A stretch of 64,000 nucleotides of DNA from Flavobacterium galactosidilyticum (GCF_020911945.1 NZ_CP087135.1:2158001-2222000), one strand, 5' to 3'; positions 35,646-44,595 are shown, counted from the stretch's first letter. The notes: generated by a model not told the origin, from the sequence alone. Program-made: numbers and translations.

Positions 35646-36633
35646 AAATATTTGGATGAGTTTAGAAAGTGACACTTCTACTCACACTGGATTACTTTAT
35701 AAAAGGTATGATGCCACAGTAATACCAGATGTTTTTATTGCAATAAAAGCACCTGAAAAACTTAGGTGCATTGCTTTTAGGATAAGTACTTCATTTTCAT
35801 TTGATGAAAATCAATGGAACAAACTCAAAGACATCAAGATTGAAACATTGCCTGATGAACGAGATAAATCAAAAAAGTTTTTACTTATTCTGTTGCTTAA
35901 TAAACAACATAAGGACATATTCTCAACTCTATGCGAAGATTTAATTTTTGGTGTGTCAGAAGTCACATCTGAAAAGTCTTTAGTGGAAAAATTGCTTGAA
36001 AGATTAGCCAAGTGGCAATCATTATTTGAAAAAGTTGGCAATCAAGGATTATCAGATGAAGCACAACGAGGTCTTTATGGTGAAGTTTTTTTCTTGCGAG
36101 AGTTTTTAAAAAATTCGTTAGACATAAATTACTGTCTTAAATCTTGGCTTGGACCAGAAAGGTCAATTCAGGATTTTCAATATTCAAATTGGGCGGTAGA
36201 AGTAAAAACAACCCACGGAAACAATCATCAAAAAATACACATCACAAGTGAAAGACAATTGGATGATTCAATAATAGAAAAAATATTTCTTTACCACCTC
36301 TCTCTTGATGTTCGTATTGGAAATGGTGAATCATTAAACAGTTTGATTGATAATGTTTTGGAATCATTATCTAACAACACAATGGCAGGTAATTTATTTC
36401 GATTTAAATTATTGGAATCAGGCTATTATGAGGTTCATAGACAACTTTATGAGGAATGTGGGTATACTATTAGACAAGAAAATCTTTATAGGGTTACAGA
36501 AAATTTTCCTAGAATAACAGAGTCTCAAATTCCTATAGGTGTTGGTGATGTTAAATACTCCATTGTACTATCTGAATCAGAAGAATGGAGAATTAATCAA
36601 GATTCGCTTTTCAACGAAATAAATTCAAAATAA
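35626..36633 (+). CDS. PD-(D/E)XK-motif nuclease (DUF4420-like)
   Basis: The likely nuclease of the operon. Residues around 140-210 hold GLYGEVFFLREFLK, WLGPERSIQDFQYSN and WAVEVKTTHGNNHQKI, giving the E...D...E-x-K pattern of PD-(D/E)XK enzymes. I chose the ATG at 35626 (MEMMKTENIW, 20-bp overlap with the Z1 gene); a longer frame from 35587 would begin with a TTG inside the Z1 sequence. Another ATG at 35635 is possible. The AIPR gene follows 3 bp later. Confidence 0.85.
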   Translation: MEMMKTENIWMSLESDTSTHTGLLYKRYDATVIPDVFIAIKAPEKLRCIAFRISTSFSFDENQWNKLKDIKIETLPDERDKSKKFLLILLLNKQHKDIFSTLCEDLIFGVSEVTSEKSLVEKLLERLAKWQSLFEKVGNQGLSDEAQRGLYGEVFFLREFLKNSLDINYCLKSWLGPERSIQDFQYSNWAVEVKTTHGNNHQKIHITSERQLDDSIIEKIFLYHLSLDVRIGNGESLNSLIDNVLESLSNNTMAGNLFRFKLLESGYYEVHRQLYEECGYTIRQENLYRVTENFPRITESQIPIGVGDVKYSIVLSESEEWRINQDSLFNEINSK

Positions 36634-36636
36634 AAA

Positions 36637-38961
36637 ATGAATAATAAAGAACTAAATAAGTTTTATATAGATATTCAGGAAGAAATAAATTCCAACCTAA
36701 TATCAGAAGAAGAAGGAACAAATCCTGAACAAATTTTCACTGAAATTGTATTGTCTTTTCTTGCTGATGCTGGTGAAACCGAAAATTATCGTGTTTGCTA
36801 TGATGAGAAAATTAGTAAAAGAGGTGTTGAGCATAAAATCAATGGATATTCTCTTTATGAAAATTATGAGACCCTTGATTTATTCGTAACAATATACAAT
36901 AGTGACGAAACCGTTCAATCGGTTACAAAGGGAGATGCCGAAAAAACCATTGATAGAGCAGCTAAATTTTTCAGAAATTCTATTTATAAGGATTATGTAA
37001 ATGAAATTGAAGAAAGTTCAGAAATTTTTGACCTTGCTCAAACATTAGCAAATGTGCCTGAAGTAAAAGAATTCCTTACAAGGGTTAATATTTTCTTGAT
37101 TTCCAATGGAGATATAAAAGCAGATTTAAAAACTTCAGACAAAATTGCTGGCTATACTGTTTTTTATAGAGCAATAGATATAAATTACTTATTCAATCTT
37201 TCTGTAAAATCTCGAATGCCTATTGAAATTGATTTTGAAAAATCAGGATACAAAGTACCCTGTATCGTCAATGAAACTGAAAATTCCGATTATCAATCTT
37301 GGTTAGCTATAATCCCTGGCATCGCCTTAGCAGATATCTATGAAGAATATGGAGCACGTTTACTAGAACAAAATGTACGTTCTTTTCTCCAATTTACTGG
37401 AAAAATAAATAACGGGATTAGGAAAACCATTCTAGGTGAACAGCATATGTTTATGGCTTACAATAATGGTATTGCAGTTACTGCCGAAGAGATTACAATT
37501 TGTATTTTACCAAACAACCAAGGTAAAGCAATTGCACAAGTTAAAGATTTTCAAATTGTAAATGGTGGACAAACAACTGCCTCAATTTACCACACTTGGA
37601 AAAAAGATAAAGTAGATATTTCAAAAGTATTTGTTCCCGTTAAACTAACCATTGTAAAAGACCGGAAAAATTTCTCAGAAATTGTTGGACGAATTGCCGA
37701 ATATGCCAATACTCAAAACAAGGTGTCAGCTTCTGATTTGAGTTCAAATAAAGAAAATCACGTTCTACTCGAAAAATTATCAAGAACAATTTGGGCTCCA
37801 CCCTTAACAGGTGAAACATACCAAACTCGCTGGTTTTTTGAGAGATCACGAGGTCAATACAAAAATGAACGCATACGTTTTGGTTTAAATCCTACCAAAA
37901 GAAAACAGTTTGACAAACAAAATCCTAGAAATCAAATGTTTACTAAGGAGTCACTGGCAAAATTCATCAATGCTTACGAAGAAGTTTATAATGGAAAAAA
38001 ACTCGTTATAGGACCACATATAGTTGTGAGAGGAAGTCAAAAAAATTATGCTCAATTTCTTAATTACAATTTCAACAAAAAACCAGATAATATATGGTTT
38101 GAAGATGCAATTGCTAATGCAATTTTGTTCTCTTCTGCAGAAAAAGTTTATGGTGTAAAACCAAATGCAATTGGAGATATGCGTTACATCACAGTTCCTT
38201 ATTCTATTGCTTGGCTTGGATTTAAGTTAAACTACAAACTTGATTTGTATAAAATCTGGAAAGAGCAAAGCCTTAGTGATATTTTGAAATCTAAGTTGCA
38301 CGAGATTATGTCAAAGATGGAGGAATTAATTAAAACCAAAGCCCCTGGCTCTTTATATGGTGAATGGGCAAAGAAAGAAGAGTGCTGGAATTTCATTAAG
38401 GAACAAAATTTTCACATTGACCTTGATGTTTTAAAAAGTGGTTTAGAAAACAAAACCCCTGAAAAAAGAAAAAAACTTTCAGAAGACGAAACCCAACAGG
38501 CAGAAACCGAAGCCTCATTGAATAGACTGAAATCGATTCATTTTAAGACTTGGAAAAAAATTGAAAACTGGGGTCGAGAAACAAGTAATTTAAGTCAATA
38601 TCAATTCGATATGGCTTATACTCTTGGAAATAAAATCAAGTCAAACCGTGCAATAACAGATATAGAAAGAAATCAAGGAGAAATAATATTAAATATTGTA
38701 GCTGACCAAAATGCGGAACTGTTCTATGATATGGACGAATTCTTTAACGAAGAACAGAAAGTAGAGATAAACGAAGTTGAAATTACATTAGATCTTATCG
38801 AAAAAATTGTACAATGGGACAAAAAAAACAAGAGACTCGATGCATACAAATACGGGTTTATGGCAGATTTGTTAAACGGTAAAAAGACATTAACCGAAAG
38901 GAACAAATTTCTAGCTAAATTAAACCTCAAAACAATTGAAAAATTCGGGTTCAGAAACTAA
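36637..38961 (+). CDS. AIPR (abortive-infection phage-resistance) family protein
   Basis: A 774-aa protein with the AIPR core (MFMAYNNGIAVTAEEI, then DFQIVNGGQTTASIYHTWKK and VPVKLTIVKDRKNFSEIVGR). The long C-terminal third is helical and charged. AIPR proteins accompany Z1, MORC and DUF4420 genes in anti-phage operons. It is the last gene of the five-gene set; a 40-bp AT-rich gap follows. The biochemical role of AIPR is not known to me; a nuclease-associated or RNA-binding function has been suggested. Confidence 0.9.
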   Translation: MNNKELNKFYIDIQEEINSNLISEEEGTNPEQIFTEIVLSFLADAGETENYRVCYDEKISKRGVEHKINGYSLYENYETLDLFVTIYNSDETVQSVTKGDAEKTIDRAAKFFRNSIYKDYVNEIEESSEIFDLAQTLANVPEVKEFLTRVNIFLISNGDIKADLKTSDKIAGYTVFYRAIDINYLFNLSVKSRMPIEIDFEKSGYKVPCIVNETENSDYQSWLAIIPGIALADIYEEYGARLLEQNVRSFLQFTGKINNGIRKTILGEQHMFMAYNNGIAVTAEEITICILPNNQGKAIAQVKDFQIVNGGQTTASIYHTWKKDKVDISKVFVPVKLTIVKDRKNFSEIVGRIAEYANTQNKVSASDLSSNKENHVLLEKLSRTIWAPPLTGETYQTRWFFERSRGQYKNERIRFGLNPTKRKQFDKQNPRNQMFTKESLAKFINAYEEVYNGKKLVIGPHIVVRGSQKNYAQFLNYNFNKKPDNIWFEDAIANAILFSSAEKVYGVKPNAIGDMRYITVPYSIAWLGFKLNYKLDLYKIWKEQSLSDILKSKLHEIMSKMEELIKTKAPGSLYGEWAKKEECWNFIKEQNFHIDLDVLKSGLENKTPEKRKKLSEDETQQAETEASLNRLKSIHFKTWKKIENWGRETSNLSQYQFDMAYTLGNKIKSNRAITDIERNQGEIILNIVADQNAELFYDMDEFFNEEQKVEINEVEITLDLIEKIVQWDKKNKRLDAYKYGFMADLLNGKKTLTERNKFLAKLNLKTIEKFGFRN

Positions 38962-39001
38962 CCTAAAAGCAATATTTTATTATGTTTTTTTTAAATAATT
39001 A

Positions 39002-39439
39002 ATGAGAGTAGAAATCTTTATCAACGGATACAAATACTTACGGCCTTCAAAAAATTTCAGTCAATCATTTTTAAAAATCATTGATTTAGCTTCCTTAATG
39101 AAGGAGTATTTCGATTTATATAAGACAAAAGCGGATGAAATTAAAATACTAAAAGAGGTTTGCCTTAATGACGATCTTGTGTTTATAATTCACAAACATT
39201 TGACCTTAGAGATAGATTTTGCAATGAATTTATGCCCGTACGATATTGTTTATTGTTCTTGTCTGCAACCATTGACAGAAAGAGGTGAGGTTATTAAAGA
39301 ATTAATGATCGACAATTATCAATTAATCTTAACCAATAGAAATTGGCTAGAAACTAATTTTTTGAAACTATACTTCGAATTGGTAGATTATGGCGAAGCA
39401 GATGAACGTCTAATAAATGCCCTAAGACGAAAAACTTAA
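39002..39439 (+). CDS. hypothetical island protein (145 aa)
   Basis: A soluble, mostly helical protein (MRVEIFINGYKYLRPSKNFS at its start; YGEADERLINALRRK at its end). It starts 40 bp after the defence operon and may be read through from it. No motif is recognised. It could be an accessory or immunity-type protein, but this is only based on position. Confidence 0.55.
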   Translation: MRVEIFINGYKYLRPSKNFSQSFLKIIDLASLMKEYFDLYKTKADEIKILKEVCLNDDLVFIIHKHLTLEIDFAMNLCPYDIVYCSCLQPLTERGEVIKELMIDNYQLILTNRNWLETNFLKLYFELVDYGEADERLINALRRKT

Positions 39440-39496
39440 GTATTATATAACAATTTCCATTAGGTGAAACGGTCATTCAATTTAATTTATATAATT

Positions 39497-40051
39497 ATGA
39501 GTACTTTTTTAATAATATTTCTAGTTCTTTCATTAATTGGGGGATTGATGTCAAGGTCAAGTGGTCGGGTTGAAGTCAAAGAATTTAAAAAACCTGTTTT
39601 TGCTAATGAGGTTGAACCTGCTTTAAATAAACAAGAATTAAAAGCTATGATTCTTGACAAAGCTAATGACACATTATATGCATATAATAATGGTAATCTA
39701 ATGATAAAACTTTGTCAAGATTATTTCCATCGTTTTGGCTGGGATGTAGTTATTCTAGAAATTATTATTACAGCTTTAGCTTCGTATAAAAGATTTGACG
39801 AAGCATATAAATATGCTAATATACTGTGTAATGATGAATTAAGTTATATGTGGGGATTTTTCTTTAAAGCTGAAATGTGTTGGTATAAGGGTCAAATATT
39901 TGAAGGCAATAGATTTTTTAGAATTTCTGTTGAAGAATGGGGTATGGATCAAGAATATGTTAATACTAGAAAAAAAGAACTATTGTGGGAGGTCAAACCA
40001 TTTGAGCTTAGAGATAAAAATGCTCTCGACGATGAAAAAAAGTATTTATAA
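39497..40051 (+). CDS. hypothetical membrane-anchored protein with TPR-like region
   Basis: The product (184 aa from the preferred ATG at 39497; the frame extends to a GTG at 39464) begins with a hydrophobic anchor (STFLIIFLVLSLIGGLM) and then a soluble part with helix pairs like TPR (YKRFDEAYKYANILCNDEL, KAEMCWYKGQIFEGNRFF). One membrane segment with the rest probably in the cytoplasm or periplasm. Function unknown. Confidence 0.6.
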   Translation: MSTFLIIFLVLSLIGGLMSRSSGRVEVKEFKKPVFANEVEPALNKQELKAMILDKANDTLYAYNNGNLMIKLCQDYFHRFGWDVVILEIIITALASYKRFDEAYKYANILCNDELSYMWGFFFKAEMCWYKGQIFEGNRFFRISVEEWGMDQEYVNTRKKELLWEVKPFELRDKNALDDEKKYL

Positions 40052-40921
40052 AACAATCATTTTATCACAAAATTTTCTAGTCAATATTTTTCTTTACAAT
40101 AAATAATGTACTTGAAATCAAGGGCAATCAAGCGGTCTCTCTTCGGTCGTTCTCATTGTTCCGTTCGGCTGTTCCAGTCAGTCGTGCCTCCTTCCGTTCC
40201 ACAGCCACTTCACAGCACTAAAAAAAACAGCAGCTTGAAAATAAGCAGCTATTTTTTTTGCGCTGTTCGTTCCTCATCTTCACACGCTCTCTTCCTTCGT
40301 TCGGTCGGGCTTATGCATCCACAATACAGCTTCATTCCGTTACAGTCATTCGTTCGCTTAACGCTCCATTTCATTCCACTGCAAGCTCTCTCTTTCTCTT
40401 CACTTCATTCCAGCCGTATTATGTCTGCCGCCCTCAGTTTTTTCAGCGGTTGCTCCTTCGCACAGCCATCGGGGTTGGCTCCGTTCAGTAAAAACTTCAC
40501 TTTACCCTAAATCAAGGTACGCCTTCGGCTGACTTATATTTTTTCCCCGCCGTTTCACGCTGCTATCCCTTCTCTCCACTTCGTAAAAACTACGTTCTGT
40601 TTTCGGTCTAGCGTGGCTGTTCGATTGCCGCAACACCGCCAACTGCGCTCCTCATTCATTCCGCTATAATTCCGCTATCGCTACATTTTAGCTCCATTCC
40701 TTGCGGTGCTTGGGGGTGTTAAAAATCTTCAACGACTACCACTATGCATTTTCTTGAAAAGAAAGAGAAAAAAATCCAGCAAATTTAGCATCCATTCCTC
40801 ACTTCCAGTCGGTCGTTCCTTCCTCCGTTCCCGTTCGTCATTTCTGCTGATTATATGGCTTTCTTTTTTTCTCTTTTTTCTTTCAAAAAAATAAGGTCGA
40901 ATATTTTAAACCAACAGCACT
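40052..40921. other. pyrimidine-rich stretch without a convincing gene
   Basis: For about 800 bases the + strand is strongly biased to C and T, with recurring CGTTC, TTCCG and CTTC words, unlike the AT-rich purine-leaning genes around it. Frames such as 40106-40510 and 40258-40491 are open but give Ser/Phe/Leu-rich low-complexity products expected from this composition. Near its right end, purine-rich 40755-40778 and pyrimidine-rich 40860-40887 are roughly complementary and could fold together. Candidates are an origin of transfer, a structured RNA or a degenerate region of a conjugative element. Confidence 0.55.
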
Positions 40922-41332
40922 ATGCCAAATTTCATCATCAAGACCCACCAAAAAGACACCATTTACAAGGGAAACCAAATCTTTATTCTCAACAAAGGAA
41001 TGAACTCTGGAAAACCCCAAAAAGAACCTTTTACCAATAGCTTTGTAATTATATTCACGGACGAAAAAGATGCCGAAACAATCTACTGGTTAGCGTATAG
41101 TCTATGGAAATCTAAATTCTGGCACCAATTTTTAATTGGGTCCGTAATTACATTCTTGCGGATAAAAGATTTCAAAAAAGATTTTGACTCAAAAGTCAGT
41201 ACAATGATGCAGGAACAGGAACTCCACAATAAGCAAGTCCAAGCGTTGCGGTTGCTAGAACAAAAAGAGGATCAATTGCATCAAAACATTTTGCTTATAA
41301 ATGAAATGCGCAGAGCGATTTTAAAATCGTAA
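40922..41332 (+). CDS. DUF6943-like small protein
   Basis: A 136-aa protein starting MPNFIIKTHQKDTIYKGNQI, with the segment ILNKGMNSGKPQKEPFTNSF and a C-terminal coiled-coil-like helix (QALRLLEQKEDQLHQNILLI). I recall this as the Bacteroidota DUF6943 family, found on mobile elements; function unknown. It lies just after the pyrimidine-rich stretch, an association worth noting. Confidence 0.7.
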   Translation: MPNFIIKTHQKDTIYKGNQIFILNKGMNSGKPQKEPFTNSFVIIFTDEKDAETIYWLAYSLWKSKFWHQFLIGSVITFLRIKDFKKDFDSKVSTMMQEQELHNKQVQALRLLEQKEDQLHQNILLINEMRRAILKS

Positions 41333-41410
41333 CTGTAAGAAAAAAAAATATTGAATAAAAGATATATATTTGATATAATTCACAATTTGGAACAATTACA
41401 TAAACATTCA

Positions 41411-42448
41411 ATGAAAAGCAATTTTACAATATTTTACTCTTGGCAATCTGATTTAAAGAATAATTCAATACAAACTTGTATTGAAAAAGCTATTAGGGAA
41501 GTAAAAAGAAAATTTGAAAAAGAAATTAAATTAGAAATTAATGTTGATCGCGACACTAGAAACAAAAGTGGTAGCCCAGCTATATCATCAACTATATTAA
41601 ATAAAATAGATTTATCTGACATATTCATTTGCGATGTAACAATAGTTAATAAAAAATGGATTAATAAAATTTTTAATTACAGAATAACTCCAAATCCAAA
41701 CGTTTTAATTGAATTAGGTTATGCTATTAATCAAGTTGGTTGGGAAAGAGTTATTTGTATAAATGATTTAAATTTTTCGAAATTAGAAGAATTACCATTT
41801 GACATACGAGGTCATCGAATTACTTCATTTAATAGTTCTAGAGAAAATTTTAAAGAAGAATTAAAAAGTCAATTGATTATAGCTATTAAATCAATAATTG
41901 AAAACTATGATAAAATTATAGAAGAGCAGAATAAAAAAAACAATAAATCTCACGATTTAAAATTATATCACAAATTCACCGAATTATGTAGTGAAGCAAT
42001 TTTGTTAGACAGTATTTCGCTATCTGTGGATAGTTTGCATATAACTAAATACTATTTTGAAAAATGGGATTTGTTACAAGAATTCTACAAAATATCTGAA
42101 AATATTTTCATTGATGAGTCACTAAATGAAACCGTTTTGAAATTTCTAAAAGAATTAGATAAATTTCACTCTTTGGTCGTAACAGCTTTTCATTTAGATA
42201 ATGATAATAGTCAATACAAAGAATATTTGTCATTAAGAATGAGCGATATTGATCTAACTGAAGAACAAGAATATGAGTATAAGCAAGTTCAAATTTATAA
42301 GCCTATAAAAGAACCATTTAGAGAGGAAACTTGGACGGATTCCGATAAAAGAATCCTTACTCTTCAAGATAAATTATATGTGCAGGGAGAAATTGTTAAA
42401 TCCTCATATAGAGATTTTGTTATTACTATTAAAAAGAAATTATTATAA
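41411..42448 (+). CDS. TIR-like nucleotide-binding domain protein
   Basis: A 345-aa protein whose first 150 residues follow a TIR/flavodoxin-like pattern: FTIFYSWQSDLKNNSIQTCI, then INVDRDTRNKSGSPAISSTI, IDLSDIFICDVTIVNK and RITPNPNVLIELGYAINQ. In the related family, the Glu in VLIELGYA is the likely catalytic residue of an NADase. The remaining 190 residues are helical and unknown. I start at the ATG at 41411; the earlier TTG adds no conserved residues. A standalone effector of anti-phage immunity is the best guess. A bidirectional terminator follows. Confidence 0.75.
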   Translation: MKSNFTIFYSWQSDLKNNSIQTCIEKAIREVKRKFEKEIKLEINVDRDTRNKSGSPAISSTILNKIDLSDIFICDVTIVNKKWINKIFNYRITPNPNVLIELGYAINQVGWERVICINDLNFSKLEELPFDIRGHRITSFNSSRENFKEELKSQLIIAIKSIIENYDKIIEEQNKKNNKSHDLKLYHKFTELCSEAILLDSISLSVDSLHITKYYFEKWDLLQEFYKISENIFIDESLNETVLKFLKELDKFHSLVVTAFHLDNDNSQYKEYLSLRMSDIDLTEEQEYEYKQVQIYKPIKEPFREETWTDSDKRILTLQDKLYVQGEIVKSSYRDFVITIKKKLL

Positions 42449-42456
42449 CAGTCGCT

Positions 42457-42490
42457 AAAAAAAAAGCCAGGTCTCACGACTTGGCTTTCT
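42457..42490. terminator. bidirectional intrinsic terminator
   Basis: AAAGCCAGGTC (42463-42473) pairs with GACTTGGCTTT (42478-42488) with a 4-nt loop and one G:T pair, with A-run before and T-rich sequence after. It separates the convergent TIR-like gene and the minus-strand operon at 42527-44115. Confidence 0.8.
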
Positions 42491-42526
42491 TAGTTAGTCC
42501 GGAAAAGGTTACCAATAATAACCGGA

Positions 42527-42703
42527 CTATTTTTTTTTGATTTTTGTCAACCATTTCAATAGGAGGGAAACCATATAACTGACAGTTGCCCCAATGACCG
42601 CTAGGATAATTGTTTTAGCAATATCTTCTGAAAGGATATTAGGCAAAACACTCAAAAAAGTTCCAGATACGGTTCCGGTTCGGAGTGAAATGTTAGTCTC
42701 CAT
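42527..42703 (-). CDS. small one-span membrane protein (58 aa)
   Basis: A short gene with start ATG at 42703 and TAG at 42527. The product begins METNISLRTG, has one strong hydrophobic segment (TIILAVIGATVSYMVSLLL) and ends in a basic tail WLTKIKKK. Its start overlaps the end of the previous minus-strand gene by 11 bp, which supports it as real and coupled. The topology with a positive tail is holin-like, but so are many small membrane proteins. Confidence 0.7.
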   Translation of the reverse strand: METNISLRTGTVSGTFLSVLPNILSEDIAKTIILAVIGATVSYMVSLLLKWLTKIKKK

Positions 42704-42926
42704 CTCTAGGTTTATTTAGGTTCTCTTCAACTACAGTCATTTGGCTAACTGCGGATAAAACACCTCCTGCAACTGCCATATAGCCAGCAACACTGACAAC
42801 GACTACGGGTAAAACCACAGGGGCGGCGATCACACTGCTACTGATGGCCAACAATACCAGACCAATACTTCTCAAAATCCTAAAAAACTTCGGAGTGGGA
42901 GCTTGCGCTCTTTTTATAATATTCAT
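42693..42926 (-). CDS. small two-span membrane protein (77 aa)
   Basis: It has a basic N-terminus (MNIIKRAQAPTPKFFRILRS), then two hydrophobic stretches (GLVLLAISSSVIAAPVVLPV and VVVSVAGYMAVAGGVLSAV) and a short polar tail. Size and topology resemble class II holins. It is the third gene of a four-gene minus operon with the DUF5675 gene 36 bp upstream. I recall similar proteins in Flavobacteriia but no function. Confidence 0.72.
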   Translation of the reverse strand: MNIIKRAQAPTPKFFRILRSIGLVLLAISSSVIAAPVVLPVVVVSVAGYMAVAGGVLSAVSQMTVVEENLNKPRDGD

Positions 42927-42962
42927 ATTTTCTCGTTTTTGTCATTTCCGTCAAAACGGAAA

Positions 42963-43358
42963 TTAAGATTGAACAATTACCGAAACATTTTCTTTGCTGT
43001 CCAAAGCCTTATATACCAAGTCTTTTAATTTGGAATAAGCTTTTCTAGACATTAGACCTAAACCAGGTCCGGAAACTTTCGTTACTGGAGCAATACAACC
43101 ATTCAATTCTTTCTGTGCATTATTGGCAGGATGAAACAAAATAAAGCTTCTGTTTTTCACGTCAACCACTTCTAAATGCCATTGAAATCTGCTACTGTAC
43201 CGCTTTTTTAATAAATATTTCCCTTCCGGAATGCAGGAAACCCTTTTCTGGTTTTCCATCCAAGGTAACTCAATTGTATAGCAAATGAATTTACCTTCAC
43301 ATTCGAGTTTTCCGTTCGTTCCGTCAGGGAAATAAGTTCTTTGTAGTACGATGACCAT
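42963..43358 (-). CDS. DUF5675 family protein
   Basis: A 131-aa protein with the pattern I associate with DUF5675: YTIELPWMENQKRVSCIPEG, then KYLLKKRYSSRFQWHLEV and FILFHPANNAQKELNGCIAP. The conserved His and Cys (FHPANN, GCIAP) could form an active site, as in peptidoglycan-active L,D-transpeptidase-like enzymes; this is speculation. It starts one base after the stop of the 251-aa gene, so they are one operon. The two small membrane proteins follow downstream. Confidence 0.78.
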   Translation of the reverse strand: MVIVLQRTYFPDGTNGKLECEGKFICYTIELPWMENQKRVSCIPEGKYLLKKRYSSRFQWHLEVVDVKNRSFILFHPANNAQKELNGCIAPVTKVSGPGLGLMSRKAYSKLKDLVYKALDSKENVSVIVQS

Positions 43359-43359
43359 T

Positions 43360-44115
43360 CTACAATCCGCTCACCTGAACCAATGCCAATGGGTTATATG
43401 CGCCATTTTTCAAGGCGTACATTTGTCCATTTACCTCTTGGTAAAACTCAACTCCCAAAGCCAAAAACAAGGGTTTGGTACTTCCCGGACTAACTGTATT
43501 CACTTGGTTGATGGCTACCGTAGCAACAGCATCCCAAGGTAAAATCGCAGTTTCGGAATGTGCTTCAACAAATGTTTCGGTTTCAAAATCAATTTCGGCA
43601 CCAGCAGAAATGATTTTGAAATGAGTGGTTCCAGTTGGTGCAGCAATCATATTGGCTGGAATAAATTCCGCCAAATCAACAGTGATTTCTCCCGAAACGC
43701 GGTCAATTGCTCCCACAAATGGGGCAAATAAACTGGTTCCCAGTTTTCCTCTAATGTTGAATTCAAATCCTGAAAGTAATTCCGCTTCTCCATCAATCAC
43801 GTTTCGTTGCCCTCTCAAACTGGTAACATCCGCCTGGATCACTTTTACCATTGCTTGAGTAAGTCGGCTTACCATTCTGCCATCGCCAGTATTGATGAGC
43901 AAAGCTCTCAAGGAAGTTCTCAAAATCTTGCCGGCCTTGCCAGCTCTTCCAAATTCAGAACCGTTCTCACGTGTTCTCTGGAATGCAGGGTCGCTCGCAA
44001 TTCTGCTCGCATCGATTCCACCTTTTTCACGAGCCAAATGCCCGTCCTGGGTTTTGTAAAAAGTAATATCTCCGATAGTACCTTTCAACTTAATTATGCC
44101 TTTTTGCCTTGCCAT
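43360..44115 (-). CDS. hypothetical 251-aa protein heading the DUF5675 operon
   Basis: The N-terminus is basic and Gly-rich (MARQKGIIKLKGTIGDITFY, REKGGIDASRIASDPAFQRT), with RENGSEFGRAGKAGKILRTS after it. The rest is beta-rich with an Ala/Thr/Val composition, like secreted or virion structural proteins. No signal peptide and no membrane segment are seen. It is the first gene of four, the others encoding DUF5675 and two small membrane proteins. A phage-tail-like or released payload protein is possible, but no homologue of known function comes to mind. Confidence 0.72.
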   Translation of the reverse strand: MARQKGIIKLKGTIGDITFYKTQDGHLAREKGGIDASRIASDPAFQRTRENGSEFGRAGKAGKILRTSLRALLINTGDGRMVSRLTQAMVKVIQADVTSLRGQRNVIDGEAELLSGFEFNIRGKLGTSLFAPFVGAIDRVSGEITVDLAEFIPANMIAAPTGTTHFKIISAGAEIDFETETFVEAHSETAILPWDAVATVAINQVNTVSPGSTKPLFLALGVEFYQEVNGQMYALKNGAYNPLALVQVSGL

Positions 44116-44391
44116 AATTCCTAAAATTTAATTAATAATTTGTCTAAAATTCCATCAATCATCATCCTGTTGCAACATCATTCGATTGAATTGGTAACAA
44201 ATATGTCATTTAAAGTTTTAATATAAAAGAAACGTTTCATTACTTTGTACCATAATGATATAGATGTCAAAAATAAGCATAAATGTCACTTGAAAATAAA
44301 AGAATATATTCACTAATTTTATAATCTGTAATGAATAATTTAGGTAGTAGTCAAAAGCTACTCAAAGCCTAGTCAAAGCTATAGATAGTGT
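44116..44391. other. intergenic region with TCAAAGC repeats
   Basis: No gene. Its right end has three near-repeats (AGTCAAAAGCTA, CTCAAAGCCTA, AGTCAAAGCTA at 44349-44381) just before a small gene. Read on the minus strand they contain TAGCTTTG, which fits TAnnTTTG, so the repeats could be promoter or operator sites for either direction. Confidence 0.5.
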
Positions 44392-44595
44392 ATGAAAATC
44401 GAAAATAGGAGGTTGTGTATCTACCCGAAGGATATACAACGCATTACAGGAAAAAGTTATCGTCAAAGCATTAGATTGCTGCATAAAATCAAAAAGGAGC
44501 TAAATAAGCTCCAAAATGAGTTTGTAAGCATAGAAGAGTTCTGTCAATACACCAGTCTAAAACAGGACCAGGTGGAATTATTGATAATTGGGTAA
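44392..44595 (+). CDS. small HTH-like protein at the island's right end
   Basis: A 67-aa protein, MKIENRRLCIYPKDIQRITG followed by a helix KSYRQSIRLLHKIKKEL and SIEEFCQYTSLKQDQVELLI. It has two short helical segments typical of a DNA-binding or excisionase-like fold. It is preceded by tandem TCAAAGC repeats and followed by a terminator, 105 bp before the att-proximal repeats, a usual place for an excision or regulatory protein of the island. Confidence 0.65.
   Translation: MKIENRRLCIYPKDIQRITGKSYRQSIRLLHKIKKELNKLQNEFVSIEEFCQYTSLKQDQVELLIIG

Noticed and set aside
40106..40510. Open frames in the pyrimidine-rich block (also 40258-40491 and 40706-40894)
   Set aside because: Ser/Phe/Leu-rich low-complexity products caused by C/T bias; overlapping frames are equally open, so none is supported as a gene.
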